This document shows, piece by piece, positions 1 through 8,897 of a DNA stretch of 64,000 bases (position 1 is the stretch's first letter; every line of letters starts with the position of its first letter). Under the pieces are notes generated by a model. The model was not told where the DNA came from. It saw only the letters and a program-made list of their open reading frames with translations, and searched no databases. Source of the DNA: Rapidithrix thailandica (GTDB lineage: Bacteria > Bacteroidota > Bacteroidia > Cytophagales > Flammeovirgaceae). Position numbers and translations under genes: made by a program. Location of the stretch: positions 310,001-374,000 of the forward strand of contig NZ_JBDKWZ010000002.1 of the NCBI RefSeq assembly GCF_039710355.1, written 5' to 3'.

Positions 1-781
1 AATTGATTTTATCTGCCCTGGCGTCCAGATCCGCCCGTAAAAAATACATCCGGTAGAGCATGGAAGCCGATGTGTTCTTGAGTTGATTTTTCAATTGGGA
101 ATTGGCTACCCCGGCCTTCTTCATGGCCTCGGGTAATTTGGTTTCTTTCCAATGGTCAAAAGAAATCCCCAGAGCACTGTAGTTGCCTTTGTGGCGGGTC
201 ATCATTACTTCCGCTCCCATTTTTTCCAGGCTGTCTCTCAACACAAAAGCCGTTGCCAGGTTTAGCTCCCCTTCAAAAAAACTATATTCCTTGCCTCCCG
301 GACCTTTCATGTTCACAAACCGTCCCTCCTCTTTCGCTACGTCCAAATCGCCCGCTATATGTCCGGGGTCAATTGCAATTCGCAAGCCGGAAAGAGGCAA
401 ATCACGACTAACCGGCACAAAATAATGATTTTGCTCTAAGATATTGATGGTCATCAACATACTTTGATCGAAGGGTGAAGTGCCTTTTGCCCGGTATAGC
501 TCGAACTGATAAGACCTGTCGGCATATTTGATCAACTTCTTAAAATCCTCCAATTCGCTCCAGGCCAAAAAAAATTCCGGTTTATTAAGTTGTTTATCTC
601 TAAAGGAGGCAAACATTGCAACCCCACGTTGGTCAATCCGGAAAAAGTTATGTACCTGACTATCTTTTACCAAATACTTTTTGGCTTTTTCCGAATAGTG
701 GTTTGCTAAAGCGTTGGCATCCTTCTTCTCTTCCGGGACCAAAAGGGGAAATAACCACAGCCAAATGTAAAGTATTATCAT
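1..781 (-). CDS. N-acetylmuramoyl-L-alanine amidase (Amidase_3), 3' part beyond the window
   Basis: The frame is open from an ATG at 781 to the left edge of the window, about 260 codons, so the C-terminus is missing. The first 16 or so residues are hydrophobic, suggesting export. From about residue 138 the protein reads LRIAIDPGHIAGD, followed by EGELNLATAFVLRDSL and AEVMMTR. This is the start of an Amidase_3 zinc hydrolase, which cleaves the amide bond between MurNAc and L-Ala in peptidoglycan. The first zinc ligands are the His of PGH and the Glu of EGELN; the later His lies outside the window. The N-terminal 130 residues form a region I do not recognise. The family call is firm; the substrate is inferred from family membership. 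Confidence 0.8.
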   Translation of the reverse strand, partial: MIILYIWLWLFPLLVPEEKKDANALANHYSEKAKKYLVKDSQVHNFFRIDQRGVAMFASFRDKQLNKPEFFLAWSELEDFKKLIKYADRSYQFELYRAKGTSPFDQSMLMTINILEQNHYFVPVSRDLPLSGLRIAIDPGHIAGDLDVAKEEGRFVNMKGPGGKEYSFFEGELNLATAFVLRDSLEKMGAEVMMTRHKGNYSALGISFDHWKETKLPEAMKKAGVANSQLKNQLKNTSASMLYRMYFLRADLDARADKIN

Positions 782-1095
782 ATGAACTGTTCATTTACAA
801 TTACTGCTAGCTGAATCATCAGAATTGGTTTCTGAGCAACTCTCCTACAATTTAATTTAACAAAGATAAGAATCAATATGTTTGGATCTTACATCTGGGC
901 CGAGGAAGATGAAGCGTAAGACGAATGCTCCGGAGGGAAGAAGAAATCAAAGTGACGGTCTAGAACATAAAATACCACAAAGACTCTAAGACACGAATAG
1001 TTAATTTATAACTCATTTTTTTGTGTGAATCTCAGTGTCTTTGTGGCTATATACCTCCTTTTCAGGTAGACTTTTGTTACCTAAAAAAGAATTAG
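782..1095. other. Intergenic region upstream of the amidase
   Basis: I see no gene in these 314 bases. They hold one copy of a dispersed imperfect palindrome (963-1055, listed separately). They should also hold the amidase promoter, but I could not place a clean TAnnTTTG box. Confidence 0.5.
963..1055. repeat. Dispersed palindromic intergenic repeat, copy A
   Basis: The left arm ACCACAAAGACTCTAAGACAC and the right arm ending GTGTCTTTGTGGCTATATACC are imperfect inverted copies, so the transcript could fold into a long stem. A related sequence in the same order lies at 17477-17562, sharing the GAACATAAA start, the central TTTATAA stretch and the CTTTGTRGCTATATACC end. Both copies sit between genes. 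CACAAAG-type palindromes of this kind are, from memory, common between genes in Bacteroidota. Function is unknown. Confidence 0.5.
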
Positions 1096-2091
1096 CTACC
1101 AGGTTAATTCCACGGTGCTTACCACAGCCCGGTGATCAGAGGGGTAGTTTTCAATTTTAATGTCCGAATATTCGCTCACTTCTCCTACAATCTTAGTATC
1201 CAGCACTTTTACCTGCTCACCTTTTACCAACACAAAGTCAATCCGGTCCAATACATCTTCTCCGTTTTTCTCATCTTCCGGTGTTGAAAGCGGGGTCCAG
1301 GTATCGCCCGGGTACTTGGCTTCATCCGGGAAAATCGTACGGTACGCATCTACAAAACCCAAACCTTCAAAAGCTTTGGTAGCAGGCCACTCTACTTTGA
1401 TTTGCACCACACCTGCTTCGGCGGCCTTTTCTGTCCAGTCAAGATGGGAGGGCTCGTTGAAATCTCCAGTCATGAACATGGGAGCATTCTCTCCGGCCAC
1501 TTTGTTCATTTCGGTAAGTATGGTTTCTACTTCACCTTTGCGCGCTTCATTGGCCCAGCGGATCGCTTCCTCTTCGGTTTTGATATACGGATAGTCACCG
1601 TACTTAATTTCGGCCAATTGATACGGTTGGTAAGGAATATGAATAAAGTGAGCATTGAAAAAATACACATGTTTTCCGTTGGGCAATTCGATTTTCACTC
1701 CGGTTTGGTTTGGCAACTCCTCCACGATTTTATATTTACTGATGATAGAAGCGCCCCCTTTCTGCCTGAAATGATGCCAGCCCCACTTTTCCGCAATAAT
1801 TTTTGAATTATCCGGGCGGTTTTGGTATTGCTCTTCTCCCGCATTGGGATTGAATCCATCCGGTTCCGATATACCGACTATTTCTGCCCCGGCTTTTTGA
1901 ATTACTTCCATGGTCTTCTCCAGTGGCTGCTTACCTGCATCTCCCCCATGCCAGAGATTATAAGCCATTACTTTGAGTCTTGTTTTCTCTTTCTTGGCCG
2001 CATTTGTTTTTTGCGTGTCTTCTGAGGAAGGTTTGGAACAAGCGAGCATTCCCAAAAGCCCCAAACATAAAATTGTCAAATTCCTGATCAT
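1096..2091 (-). CDS. Endonuclease/exonuclease/phosphatase family lipoprotein
   Basis: This 331-residue protein starts with a signal peptide ending in LLGMLAC, so Cys18 is a likely lipidation site and the enzyme sits at the cell envelope. The EEP fold is shown in order by KVMAYNLWHGG (about 40-50), the metal-binding Glu in VGISEPDG (about 70), TGDFNEPSH (about 210) and the terminal YPSDHRAVV (about 317). The family hydrolyses phosphodiesters in nucleic acids, inositol phosphates or phospholipids with Mg2+. It lies 131 bp behind a susC-susD pair in the same direction, so I infer that it processes a phosphodiester-containing nutrient taken up by that pair. A hairpin at 2120-2147 may partly uncouple its transcription. 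The exact substrate cannot be read from the sequence. Confidence 0.85.
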   Translation of the reverse strand: MIRNLTILCLGLLGMLACSKPSSEDTQKTNAAKKEKTRLKVMAYNLWHGGDAGKQPLEKTMEVIQKAGAEIVGISEPDGFNPNAGEEQYQNRPDNSKIIAEKWGWHHFRQKGGASIISKYKIVEELPNQTGVKIELPNGKHVYFFNAHFIHIPYQPYQLAEIKYGDYPYIKTEEEAIRWANEARKGEVETILTEMNKVAGENAPMFMTGDFNEPSHLDWTEKAAEAGVVQIKVEWPATKAFEGLGFVDAYRTIFPDEAKYPGDTWTPLSTPEDEKNGEDVLDRIDFVLVKGEQVKVLDTKIVGEVSEYSDIKIENYPSDHRAVVSTVELTW

Positions 2092-2119
2092 GCGAAAATT
2101 ATATTTGAATTTACAAAAT

Positions 2120-2147
2120 AGGGATGAGCAATGTCTTGCCCATCCCT
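2120..2147 (-). terminator. Hairpin between susD and the EEP gene
   Basis: AGGGATG pairs with CATCCCT, and after one mismatch GCAA pairs with TTGC around a TGTC loop. Read leftward it is followed by ATTTTG, a weak U-rich tail. It may be a partial terminator or an mRNA processing site. Confidence 0.4.
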
Positions 2148-2222
2148 GTTAGGTTAACTATTTAAATACTCCCAATGATGAATGGAGCTTACTTTTTCAA
2201 ATCCGAACACAGTCAAAAAGTT

Positions 2223-3692
2223 TTATTCCGGTTTTAAAATCCACATCACAGCATTGATATGATCATTGCCATCGAATTGGCGCTGAATAGCTTCCACTGC
2301 ATGAGTCGTATTCAAATTCAACTCCTCTTGAGGATACATCCAACGCTTCGGAATCCGGCTATTGTTCATCATTCCTCCGCCACTGGTATCAAACTCAGGA
2401 ATGCCGGTTCTTCTTTGATTATAGAAAGGCTCCCATCCTGAATTCAAGAACATAGCCAAATACTTTTGGGTCAGGATCATTTCCAACCCTTTATTGGCAT
2501 CGTACATAACTTCAGCCTGGTTTTGATACGCGGTAATCGCGGCCGCTTCAATTCCATAAAATTCCATAGAAGCCTTTATTCCTTTTTGATAATGTACCTC
2601 CGCATCAGCAGCAATCCAACCCCGGGCAGCGGCTTCTGCCAAAGTGAATTCCACTTCGGCATAACTCAATACCACACTGGGCTCATTGGTTGCCTCCTGA
2701 TAATAACGGGGATGGATTTGAGAGCCTTCTTTCAAGATATTGATCCGGTTGCTGTTTTCCCCTTGGGTTTCACTTCCTTTCAAACCTGAATACGCATCAA
2801 AGTCAGTAGGCTCCAATCCGGCATCCTGTGACTTTTGATCAGGTTCGGCTATCTTAAATAAGCGAGGGTCTTGACGGTCTTTTAAATGATTGATAAAAGA
2901 CTCTTCCATATAGTAAGCCGTTTGGATCCCATTGTTATTGAACAACGGATAACGGTTCCCTTCCAAATCGTGATAAGTCAAGGCAAAATTATCTGCATTG
3001 TCCGTGAAAATAGGATAGGTATCAGGGTTTTCAACCATTTCTTTGAACTGTCCTTCCACATCCACTTCCGACCAACCTTCTTTATGAGACAAACTGATCA
3101 GTATTCTTAAACGGAAAGAATTGATCATCTTTTTCCATTGAAGAATGTCTCCACCGTATACCACATCCCCTGCAATTTCTCCTTTGTTGGCATCCAATTC
3201 CTCATTCGCTTCTTTCAACTCTTTTACTACCTTCGCATAAATATCTTTTTGTCGATCGTATACCGGAGTATAATTTTCTTCAAACCCGGCCATGGCTTCT
3301 GAGTAAGGTACATCGCCAAAGGTTTGGGTTAAATTGATGATAATGAACGAACGGAAAAACTTGGCCAAGGCCAGATAATTCTCCTGTTCCAACCGCTGGG
3401 CTTCTTGTTCCATCTTATAGACTTGGCGCAACTGTTCATAAGCGCCAAAACTACTCCTTTGCCAGCCATAGTATTGGCTGGTACTTGCACCGTCAATATT
3501 GACCATCTGGCGGACAGCCAGTGCAGAAGAAAGGGAGATCTGCGGCATGGTGGATGTTTCCAAGTTGGTCAAGATAAGATCGGGATTGACTTCTGTTGCC
3601 CGGTTAGGGTCCAATTGCAATTCGTCAAAGGTTTGGCAAGCCCCAAAGACCAGCACCAAAGCAATTGCATATATATAATTAAAGATTTTCAT
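2223..3692 (-). CDS. SusD/RagB-like nutrient-binding outer-membrane lipoprotein
   Basis: The protein has 489 residues with a lipoprotein signal (VLVFGACQ, Cys19). The N-terminal part DELQLDPNRATEVNPDLILT and the helical middle with DVPYSEAM fit the SusD-like_2 group, which forms the surface lid over a SusC transporter. It starts 24 bp after the stop of the upstream SusC gene, the standard susC-susD operon order. The substrate is not readable: no glycosidase lies nearby, but a phosphodiesterase-type lipoprotein follows. Length is normal for the family. Confidence 0.9.
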   Translation of the reverse strand: MKIFNYIYAIALVLVFGACQTFDELQLDPNRATEVNPDLILTNLETSTMPQISLSSALAVRQMVNIDGASTSQYYGWQRSSFGAYEQLRQVYKMEQEAQRLEQENYLALAKFFRSFIIINLTQTFGDVPYSEAMAGFEENYTPVYDRQKDIYAKVVKELKEANEELDANKGEIAGDVVYGGDILQWKKMINSFRLRILISLSHKEGWSEVDVEGQFKEMVENPDTYPIFTDNADNFALTYHDLEGNRYPLFNNNGIQTAYYMEESFINHLKDRQDPRLFKIAEPDQKSQDAGLEPTDFDAYSGLKGSETQGENSNRINILKEGSQIHPRYYQEATNEPSVVLSYAEVEFTLAEAAARGWIAADAEVHYQKGIKASMEFYGIEAAAITAYQNQAEVMYDANKGLEMILTQKYLAMFLNSGWEPFYNQRRTGIPEFDTSGGGMMNNSRIPKRWMYPQEELNLNTTHAVEAIQRQFDGNDHINAVMWILKPE

Positions 3693-3716
3693 AATATCAG
3701 ATTTCCAAGGTTGTCA

Positions 3717-6700
3717 TTAAAACTTAAGGTCGATGTTAAAACCAAAGCTGCGGGTAGAAGGTGTTTGCAAATTGTCTTTTCCCGGATCCGGATCGATGTT
3801 GGGCATATCTGACCAAAGCAATAAGTTACGCCCTACCAAGGATATCGAAGCGCGGTCAATGAACACTTTATCCAAAAGCGTTACAGGCAATTGATAGGTC
3901 AATGTCACCTCTCTCAACTTTAAGAAAGTAGCATCATAATAACCCGGCTCAGAAGCATCTCCATCATAATAATCTCTTACCCATGAAATGTAATTTACCG
4001 CAGTGGTATTTTCAGCATACTGACGGGTATCGCTGGTAATATTTCCTTCCTCATCGTAAATCACTTCTCCGTCTGTCACAACTACACCTTTTCCTACATA
4101 CGAGGCTTTTCCTTCGTTGGCATCGTCCCGGTATTGGTTTACTGTAGCAGGATGGGTACCTCCCCAATACATTTTCTGATTGGTAGACGTATAGAATTTA
4201 CCTCCTACCCGTCCGTCAAAGGAAACGTTCAAGCTCAAATTTTTGTAGGTAAAGCGGTTTTGCAATCCATATACCCAATCCGGATCTCCATTGCCAATCT
4301 TTCTCACATACGAATCGACCAGAGGCAAACCGTTTGCCCCGTAAATGACTTCTCCTTCGGGTGAGCGTTGCCATACACTGGTGTAAATTGCATCCGCTCT
4401 TTCTCCTTCATGCAAATTACCTACTTTGCCATTTTCATCATATGCTTCTTTCAAATAGCTACGGTGTAGGTTCCAGTTCAAATTCACATCCCAGGTAAAC
4501 GCTGCTGATTTTATTGGCGTACCGTGCAACATCACCTCCACCCCTTTCCGGGTATAGGTATTCGCATTGATCAATCTCTGTGTAAAACCGGAACTCTTTG
4601 AAACCGGGATAGTCGTTAGGTTATTATAATCCCGCATCTGATAGTAGGTTACATCCAAACCGATCCGGTCGTTCAATACTCTCAAGTCCATACCTACTTC
4701 AAAAGCATCGGTCGTTTCCGGTTCCAGCCCTGCACTGATTTTAGTACCGGGGAAATATACAGAAGCGTTTTCTCCCCAAGTGCTTCCGGCATTGTACGCC
4801 TGAATATGGTTGTAAGGATTTTCCACACCGTTCAGGGTAATGTATCCCGAAGAAACCTGTGACCAAGATCCTCTCACTTTGAAAAAGTCGATAAACTCCG
4901 GCATTTCTATCAAATCGGAAACCACAGTACTCAAGGCCACTGATGGGTAGAAATAGGAATTATTTCCAACCGGCAAGGTCGAAATCCAGTCGTTACGACC
5001 GGTGAAGGTTAAAAACACAGAGTGGAAAAGCTCAAAGTCCAAGGTTCCGTAAATACTATTCACCTTTTGGTCCGTCTGTCCGTTGCTACCTGTCAGCTTT
5101 TTGATTGAGTTCGACAAATTGAAAAAATTCGTCACGTGTAATCCGTCTGTCTGAATAGACAAGTTTTTGGAATTAGAATACCGGTTGGCTACCCCAAAAG
5201 AAGCTTTGATTAAGAAATTTTGGTTAATTTGTTTTTTATACGTTGCCAAAAGGTCCGTATTCAAATCAAAATTGTAATCATTATACAATTCATAATTTCC
5301 TTTTGATACTACACTATAACGGATGTAACTTTTCGGCTCTTTATAAGACCGGTTACGGTTGTGCCAGTTTACCCCGGAGCGGAACAAGACCTCGAAATCT
5401 TCACTTGGAGAATAGGTCAATGCCATTTGGCCGTAGGTGTTGTCTTTATGATAGCCTCTCAAGAACTCATGAGCTTGGAAATACGGGTTATTGTACCAAG
5501 AATTATTGTAATGCTTTTGTTGATAGCCTTCTTTTCCTTTTACCCAATAATCTTCCAAATCTCTGACATCCACATCCGGCCCGGTCCATAGCACTAAGTT
5601 GTACAAATAGTTATGAGGCCCATACGATCTTTCCGGGAAGTTATTTGTGTACTGTTTGTTGTAAGACAGTGAAGCATCCACTTTTAATTTCTCGGCCAGC
5701 TTGTACCCACCGGAAACCGTAAAAGTCGTAGCATCCAACTTTGTGTTAGGTACCATACCTTTTTGATGCATATGGGATAAAGATACCCGGAAGTTTCCTC
5801 GATCGTTTCCTCCCGTAACACTGACGTTATTGGTAGAAATCATTCCTGTACGGAAGAAATTCTGCACATTATCCTTTCCTCTTGATAAAAACGGAGTCGG
5901 CATCCGCTCACCGGTTACCGGATCTACCGGGCTATTGAATTGAGGCGTTTCAAAATATCCGCTAGGCGTACTGGGGTCTTTTTGATCCAGTTTGGGTCCC
6001 CAAATCCAACCGGCACCTTCCGTACCGCCACCGGAACCGTCTACATAAGCATATTGTCCGTTATTTCCCGCCCCATAAGTGGTTTGCACTTCCGGAATGC
6101 GTAAGAAGCCCGTTTGAAACATGGTACTGGAGTTCACATCCACACTCAGTTTGCCTTCTTTTCCTCTCTTGGTTGTAACCATAATGGCCCCGTCCTTTCC
6201 CAAAGCACCGTACAAAGCGGAAGCCGTTGGTCCTTTCAATACATCAATGTTCGCCACATCATCGGCACTGATCTCCCAAAACTTCGCTTTGGGGTTAGGA
6301 ATACCATCAATCACAATCAACGGCTCTTTACCCCGCAATGACACACCGGAATCTTCAAAAAGCCCGGTAGAATTGTATACCGTCAAACCGGCCACTTTAC
6401 CTGTCAAAGACTTCATGATATCGGATTCCCGGGCTTTCACCAACTCTTTTCCTTCCACGTTTTGCACCGCATATCCCAATACTTTGGCCTCTTTTTCCAC
6501 TCCCAAAGCCGTTACCACCACTTCACTCAGCTCCTGGGTTTCTTCATTCAATACGATGGAAAGTTCGGATTTACCTTTTACCGGTACCTCCATCGTTTCG
6601 AAACCAACATACGAAAATATCAATACGTCATTTTCGGAATTCAACTGAAGGGTATACTTTCCTTCCATATCCGTAATCGTCCCTTTGGAAGTGCCCTTGA

Positions 6701-6872
6701 TCACCACACTTACTCCCGGTAAACTCATTCCGGTAGGGTCGGTCACGATACCACTTAAACTGATTCCTTGTGCAAACAATCCTTGCACTGAAAGTAAAAG
6801 TAAGACTACCAGCCCCGTCCTTAGAAAAAGGGCATAGAAAGGCAGCCCAAGTTTGTAAAACTTAAGTCTCAT
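3717..6872 (-). CDS. SusC/RagA family TonB-linked outer-membrane transporter
   Basis: I prefer the ATG at 6872 (1051 residues) over an in-frame TTG at 6881, because it gives MRLKFYKLG and a good signal peptide ending LFAQG. A CarboxypepD_reg-like domain follows (SGIVTDPTGMSLPGVSVVIKG, about 38-115). Then come the plug with VVVTALGVEKEAKVLGYAVQ, the SusC-type motif DVLKGPTASALYGALGKDG, and a 22-strand barrel ending in GFNIDLKF. It lacks the STN domain seen in the SusC at 12-15 kb, so it is probably not coupled to an anti-sigma factor. Together with the following SusD it imports a glycan- or phosphodiester-type nutrient using TonB energy. A TetR gene is transcribed divergently 616 bp away. Confidence 0.92.
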   Translation of the reverse strand: MRLKFYKLGLPFYALFLRTGLVVLLLLSVQGLFAQGISLSGIVTDPTGMSLPGVSVVIKGTSKGTITDMEGKYTLQLNSENDVLIFSYVGFETMEVPVKGKSELSIVLNEETQELSEVVVTALGVEKEAKVLGYAVQNVEGKELVKARESDIMKSLTGKVAGLTVYNSTGLFEDSGVSLRGKEPLIVIDGIPNPKAKFWEISADDVANIDVLKGPTASALYGALGKDGAIMVTTKRGKEGKLSVDVNSSTMFQTGFLRIPEVQTTYGAGNNGQYAYVDGSGGGTEGAGWIWGPKLDQKDPSTPSGYFETPQFNSPVDPVTGERMPTPFLSRGKDNVQNFFRTGMISTNNVSVTGGNDRGNFRVSLSHMHQKGMVPNTKLDATTFTVSGGYKLAEKLKVDASLSYNKQYTNNFPERSYGPHNYLYNLVLWTGPDVDVRDLEDYWVKGKEGYQQKHYNNSWYNNPYFQAHEFLRGYHKDNTYGQMALTYSPSEDFEVLFRSGVNWHNRNRSYKEPKSYIRYSVVSKGNYELYNDYNFDLNTDLLATYKKQINQNFLIKASFGVANRYSNSKNLSIQTDGLHVTNFFNLSNSIKKLTGSNGQTDQKVNSIYGTLDFELFHSVFLTFTGRNDWISTLPVGNNSYFYPSVALSTVVSDLIEMPEFIDFFKVRGSWSQVSSGYITLNGVENPYNHIQAYNAGSTWGENASVYFPGTKISAGLEPETTDAFEVGMDLRVLNDRIGLDVTYYQMRDYNNLTTIPVSKSSGFTQRLINANTYTRKGVEVMLHGTPIKSAAFTWDVNLNWNLHRSYLKEAYDENGKVGNLHEGERADAIYTSVWQRSPEGEVIYGANGLPLVDSYVRKIGNGDPDWVYGLQNRFTYKNLSLNVSFDGRVGGKFYTSTNQKMYWGGTHPATVNQYRDDANEGKASYVGKGVVVTDGEVIYDEEGNITSDTRQYAENTTAVNYISWVRDYYDGDASEPGYYDATFLKLREVTLTYQLPVTLLDKVFIDRASISLVGRNLLLWSDMPNIDPDPGKDNLQTPSTRSFGFNIDLKF

Positions 6873-7488
6873 AATTGCCAATTATAGTTTTTAGATTAGA
6901 TAGATATTTATTTGACGTTGAACTTGAATTTATACAATGAGAAAATCACTCCCCGGCTATTACAGATTGTCATCCTGACTGTACTCCAAAGCTGTTTCTC
7001 TAAAAAGCACAATTTTGTATAAGCCTCTTTTTAATTACTACCCGGTTTGACTTGACATAGCAAGCCTATCGTACACAGTGTTTGATTGTGCACAACAAGA
7101 TTCTTTATCCATAAAAAATCACTTCTGTAAGTTGTATCAGTTCTTATTCCCTCTGGCTTTGTTTTTTCTTAAAAGCAATTGTACTTTCTCCTTTTGATCG
7201 ATCAAGACCCTGATTGTTTTTGATGGGTTCATTGGTAGCGCATGATTGTTACTTTTCTATGTATTAAGTTGTAAAACTTCTCCTTATCATAAGGAGCAAA
7301 GTCGAACCATGCAAAAGTGATGGATTAGCCAATAAGTTGTATCACTACTGTAGTTAATTAATCGTGATTTCTATGTTACCTAAAAATTAAATGAACATTC
7401 AATTAATTTTACACAAAACTAGAATTAATTATACATTCTGTCAAAGTATAGGGGATTTTTTTCCCCTTTCTTTTTTTATGTTTGGGGT
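6873..7488. other. Divergent intergenic region between susC and the TetR gene
   Basis: These 616 bases are AT-rich and hold no open frame I can support. The susC promoter must lie here, but no exact CAAAnnTA box was found for the leftward strand. A TATGTTTG box (7477-7484) lies only 5 bases before the TetR ATG, too close for a normal leader. A symmetric site at 7450-7467 is listed separately. Confidence 0.5.
7450..7467. promoter_or_regulatory. Palindrome upstream of the TetR gene, candidate operator
   Basis: AGGGGA-TTTTTT-TCCCCT is a perfect inverted repeat with a 6-bp spacer, 22 bp before the TetR start codon. TetR proteins often bind such symmetric sites in their own promoter and that of the divergent neighbour. 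A chance hairpin is also possible. Confidence 0.3.
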
Positions 7489-8088
7489 ATGGGACGAAAA
7501 AGTTTAAAAGAAATCCGGCAAAAAGAAATTCTCCAGGTATTCTACCAAGTTGCTCAAGAAGAAGGACTTGAAAATACTTCCTTTGCCAAAATAGCAAGTA
7601 AAATGGATATCAATCCAAGCTTGATCATCCATTATTTCAAATCGCGTGAAGACATGATCCTGGCACTTATCGACTTCATCGTAGATCAGTACAAAAGCAT
7701 TTACCAGGTAAATCACCACAAAAGTAAAAAGCCGCTGGACCAACTGTTGGGAGTCATTGACAACATCTTTTCCAGAGAATGGAATATGCTCTTTGCCGAT
7801 AGTGTATTTTACAGTTGCTTTGCGTTGATCTTTCGCAATGAGATCATCCGCCAAAAGTACAAAGAGCTTCATGAATTCTTAAGAGGTTCTTTGGCCGTCT
7901 ATATACAGCAATGTAATGAAGAAGGAAGCCTTAGTATAAAAGATGCCCATCATTCTGCCGATTTGATTTTTTTACTTTCGGATGGCGCTTACTATTATTT
8001 AAGTATGATTGATGATCCGAAAGAATATCAGGATAAACTTATGAACTATAAAAAAGAAGCACTAAACCTTTTAGGACTCTCCAAGTAA
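7489..8088 (+). CDS. TetR/AcrR family transcriptional regulator
   Basis: The protein has 199 residues. The N-terminal helix-turn-helix is clear (residues about 9-55): EILQVFYQVAQEEGLENTSF, then IASKMDINPSLIIHYFKSRE. The C-terminal half is a ligand-binding helical domain typical of the family. The ATG at 7489 gives MGRKSLKEIRQKEI, a normal TetR beginning. It is divergent from the susC-susD-EEP group, which is therefore its most likely target; this is inference from position. An 18-bp palindrome lies just upstream. Confidence 0.88.
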   Translation: MGRKSLKEIRQKEILQVFYQVAQEEGLENTSFAKIASKMDINPSLIIHYFKSREDMILALIDFIVDQYKSIYQVNHHKSKKPLDQLLGVIDNIFSREWNMLFADSVFYSCFALIFRNEIIRQKYKELHEFLRGSLAVYIQQCNEEGSLSIKDAHHSADLIFLLSDGAYYYLSMIDDPKEYQDKLMNYKKEALNLLGLSK

Positions 8089-8104
8089 AATCTATTTCTT
8101 CGCC

Positions 8105-8138
8105 TTTCAAGGGCTTTTTTTGACTGAAGCCCTTGAAA
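8105..8138 (+). terminator. Hairpin after the TetR gene
   Basis: TTTCAAGGGCT and AGCCCTTGAAA form a perfect 11-bp stem with a 12-base, T-rich loop, 16 bp after the stop. There is no strong U-tract after the stem on the + strand, so termination may be inefficient. Confidence 0.5.
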
Positions 8139-8157
8139 TAAAGTACTTGTATGCTAT

Positions 8158-8319
8158 GAAGTGAATGAACCTTTTTCTTTTTCCTGAAAAATGTTTCAAA
8201 AACACCTCCTCTGTGTTACTTTTTTTCAACAATAGCGTTGGCTATTCTCTTCAAAAAGTGCCTTGACGAGCCTATTTTGATTTCATTTTCGGTCAAAAAC
8301 TATAAGAGAAAACCACTTC
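8158..8319 (-). mobile_element. MITE-like element, family A, copy 1 (reverse orientation)
   Basis: The 162-bp element begins GAAGTGAATGAACC and ends AAAACCACTTC. It is the reverse complement of the elements at 57189 and 60022, including the internal AATAGC/GCTATT palindrome and the CCTCTGTGTTACTTTTTTTC block. The flanks are TAT on the left and AAT on the right, so the expected 3-bp target duplication has one mismatch here. It encodes nothing. Confidence 0.75.
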
Positions 8320-8462
8320 AATGGTACAATTTATGAAAACTGTATTACTGTATATTTTAATTTCGCAATCAGATTGCCCAAATAACTGAAAAGAAATAGA
8401 ACATGGCTTTATAATTACAAAGCCATTTAATTTTTTTAAAATGGTAATAAAGTAAACCAAAC

Positions 8463-8897
8463 ATGAAGAAAACAGCGTACTCAATACTCTTTTGTTTAGG
8501 ATTCTGGCTAACAAATAGCCTCGTAAATCAAGCCAATGCGCAAATTTTCAAGGATTGCAACCTGCCAAACCTTCAGTATTTCGTAGATGAAATGCCCAGT
8601 TTTTCTGAGGATGGCGGCTTAAAAGCTTATTTTGAAAAAGAGCTGGGCAAAAAGGTAGAGGAATATACAGGGCATGTTATGTTGCAGATCTTGATTGCAA
8701 ATGACGGGACACCTTGCTGCAAAAGCATTATTAATAAAAGTAATCAACAAAACGGGGACATGAACCTCAAAAAACTCATTAACAAGATGCCGAAGTGGAA
8801 AGCCGCTTCTAAAAAAAATCAGGCGGTGAATTCCGTTGCGTATTTGACACTGCGTTTTGAAGAAGGGCAACTGAATGTGGAATACGACCGGATGTAA
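8463..8897 (+). CDS. Exported protein with TonB C-terminal-like domain
   Basis: The protein has 144 residues with a signal peptide (ILFCLGFWLTNSLVNQANA, cleavage near residue 26). The rest resembles the C-terminal domain of TonB-like proteins: TGHVMLQILIANDGTPCC, then LINKMPKWKAASKKNQAV and YLTLRFEEG, matching the usual pattern of dG followed by mP.W.pA. It has no proline-rich spacer and no membrane anchor, so it is not a complete TonB; a periplasmic role is likely. The stop codon lies inside the first copy of the 167-bp tandem repeat. Specific function unknown. Confidence 0.7.
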   Translation: MKKTAYSILFCLGFWLTNSLVNQANAQIFKDCNLPNLQYFVDEMPSFSEDGGLKAYFEKELGKKVEEYTGHVMLQILIANDGTPCCKSIINKSNQQNGDMNLKKLINKMPKWKAASKKNQAVNSVAYLTLRFEEGQLNVEYDRM

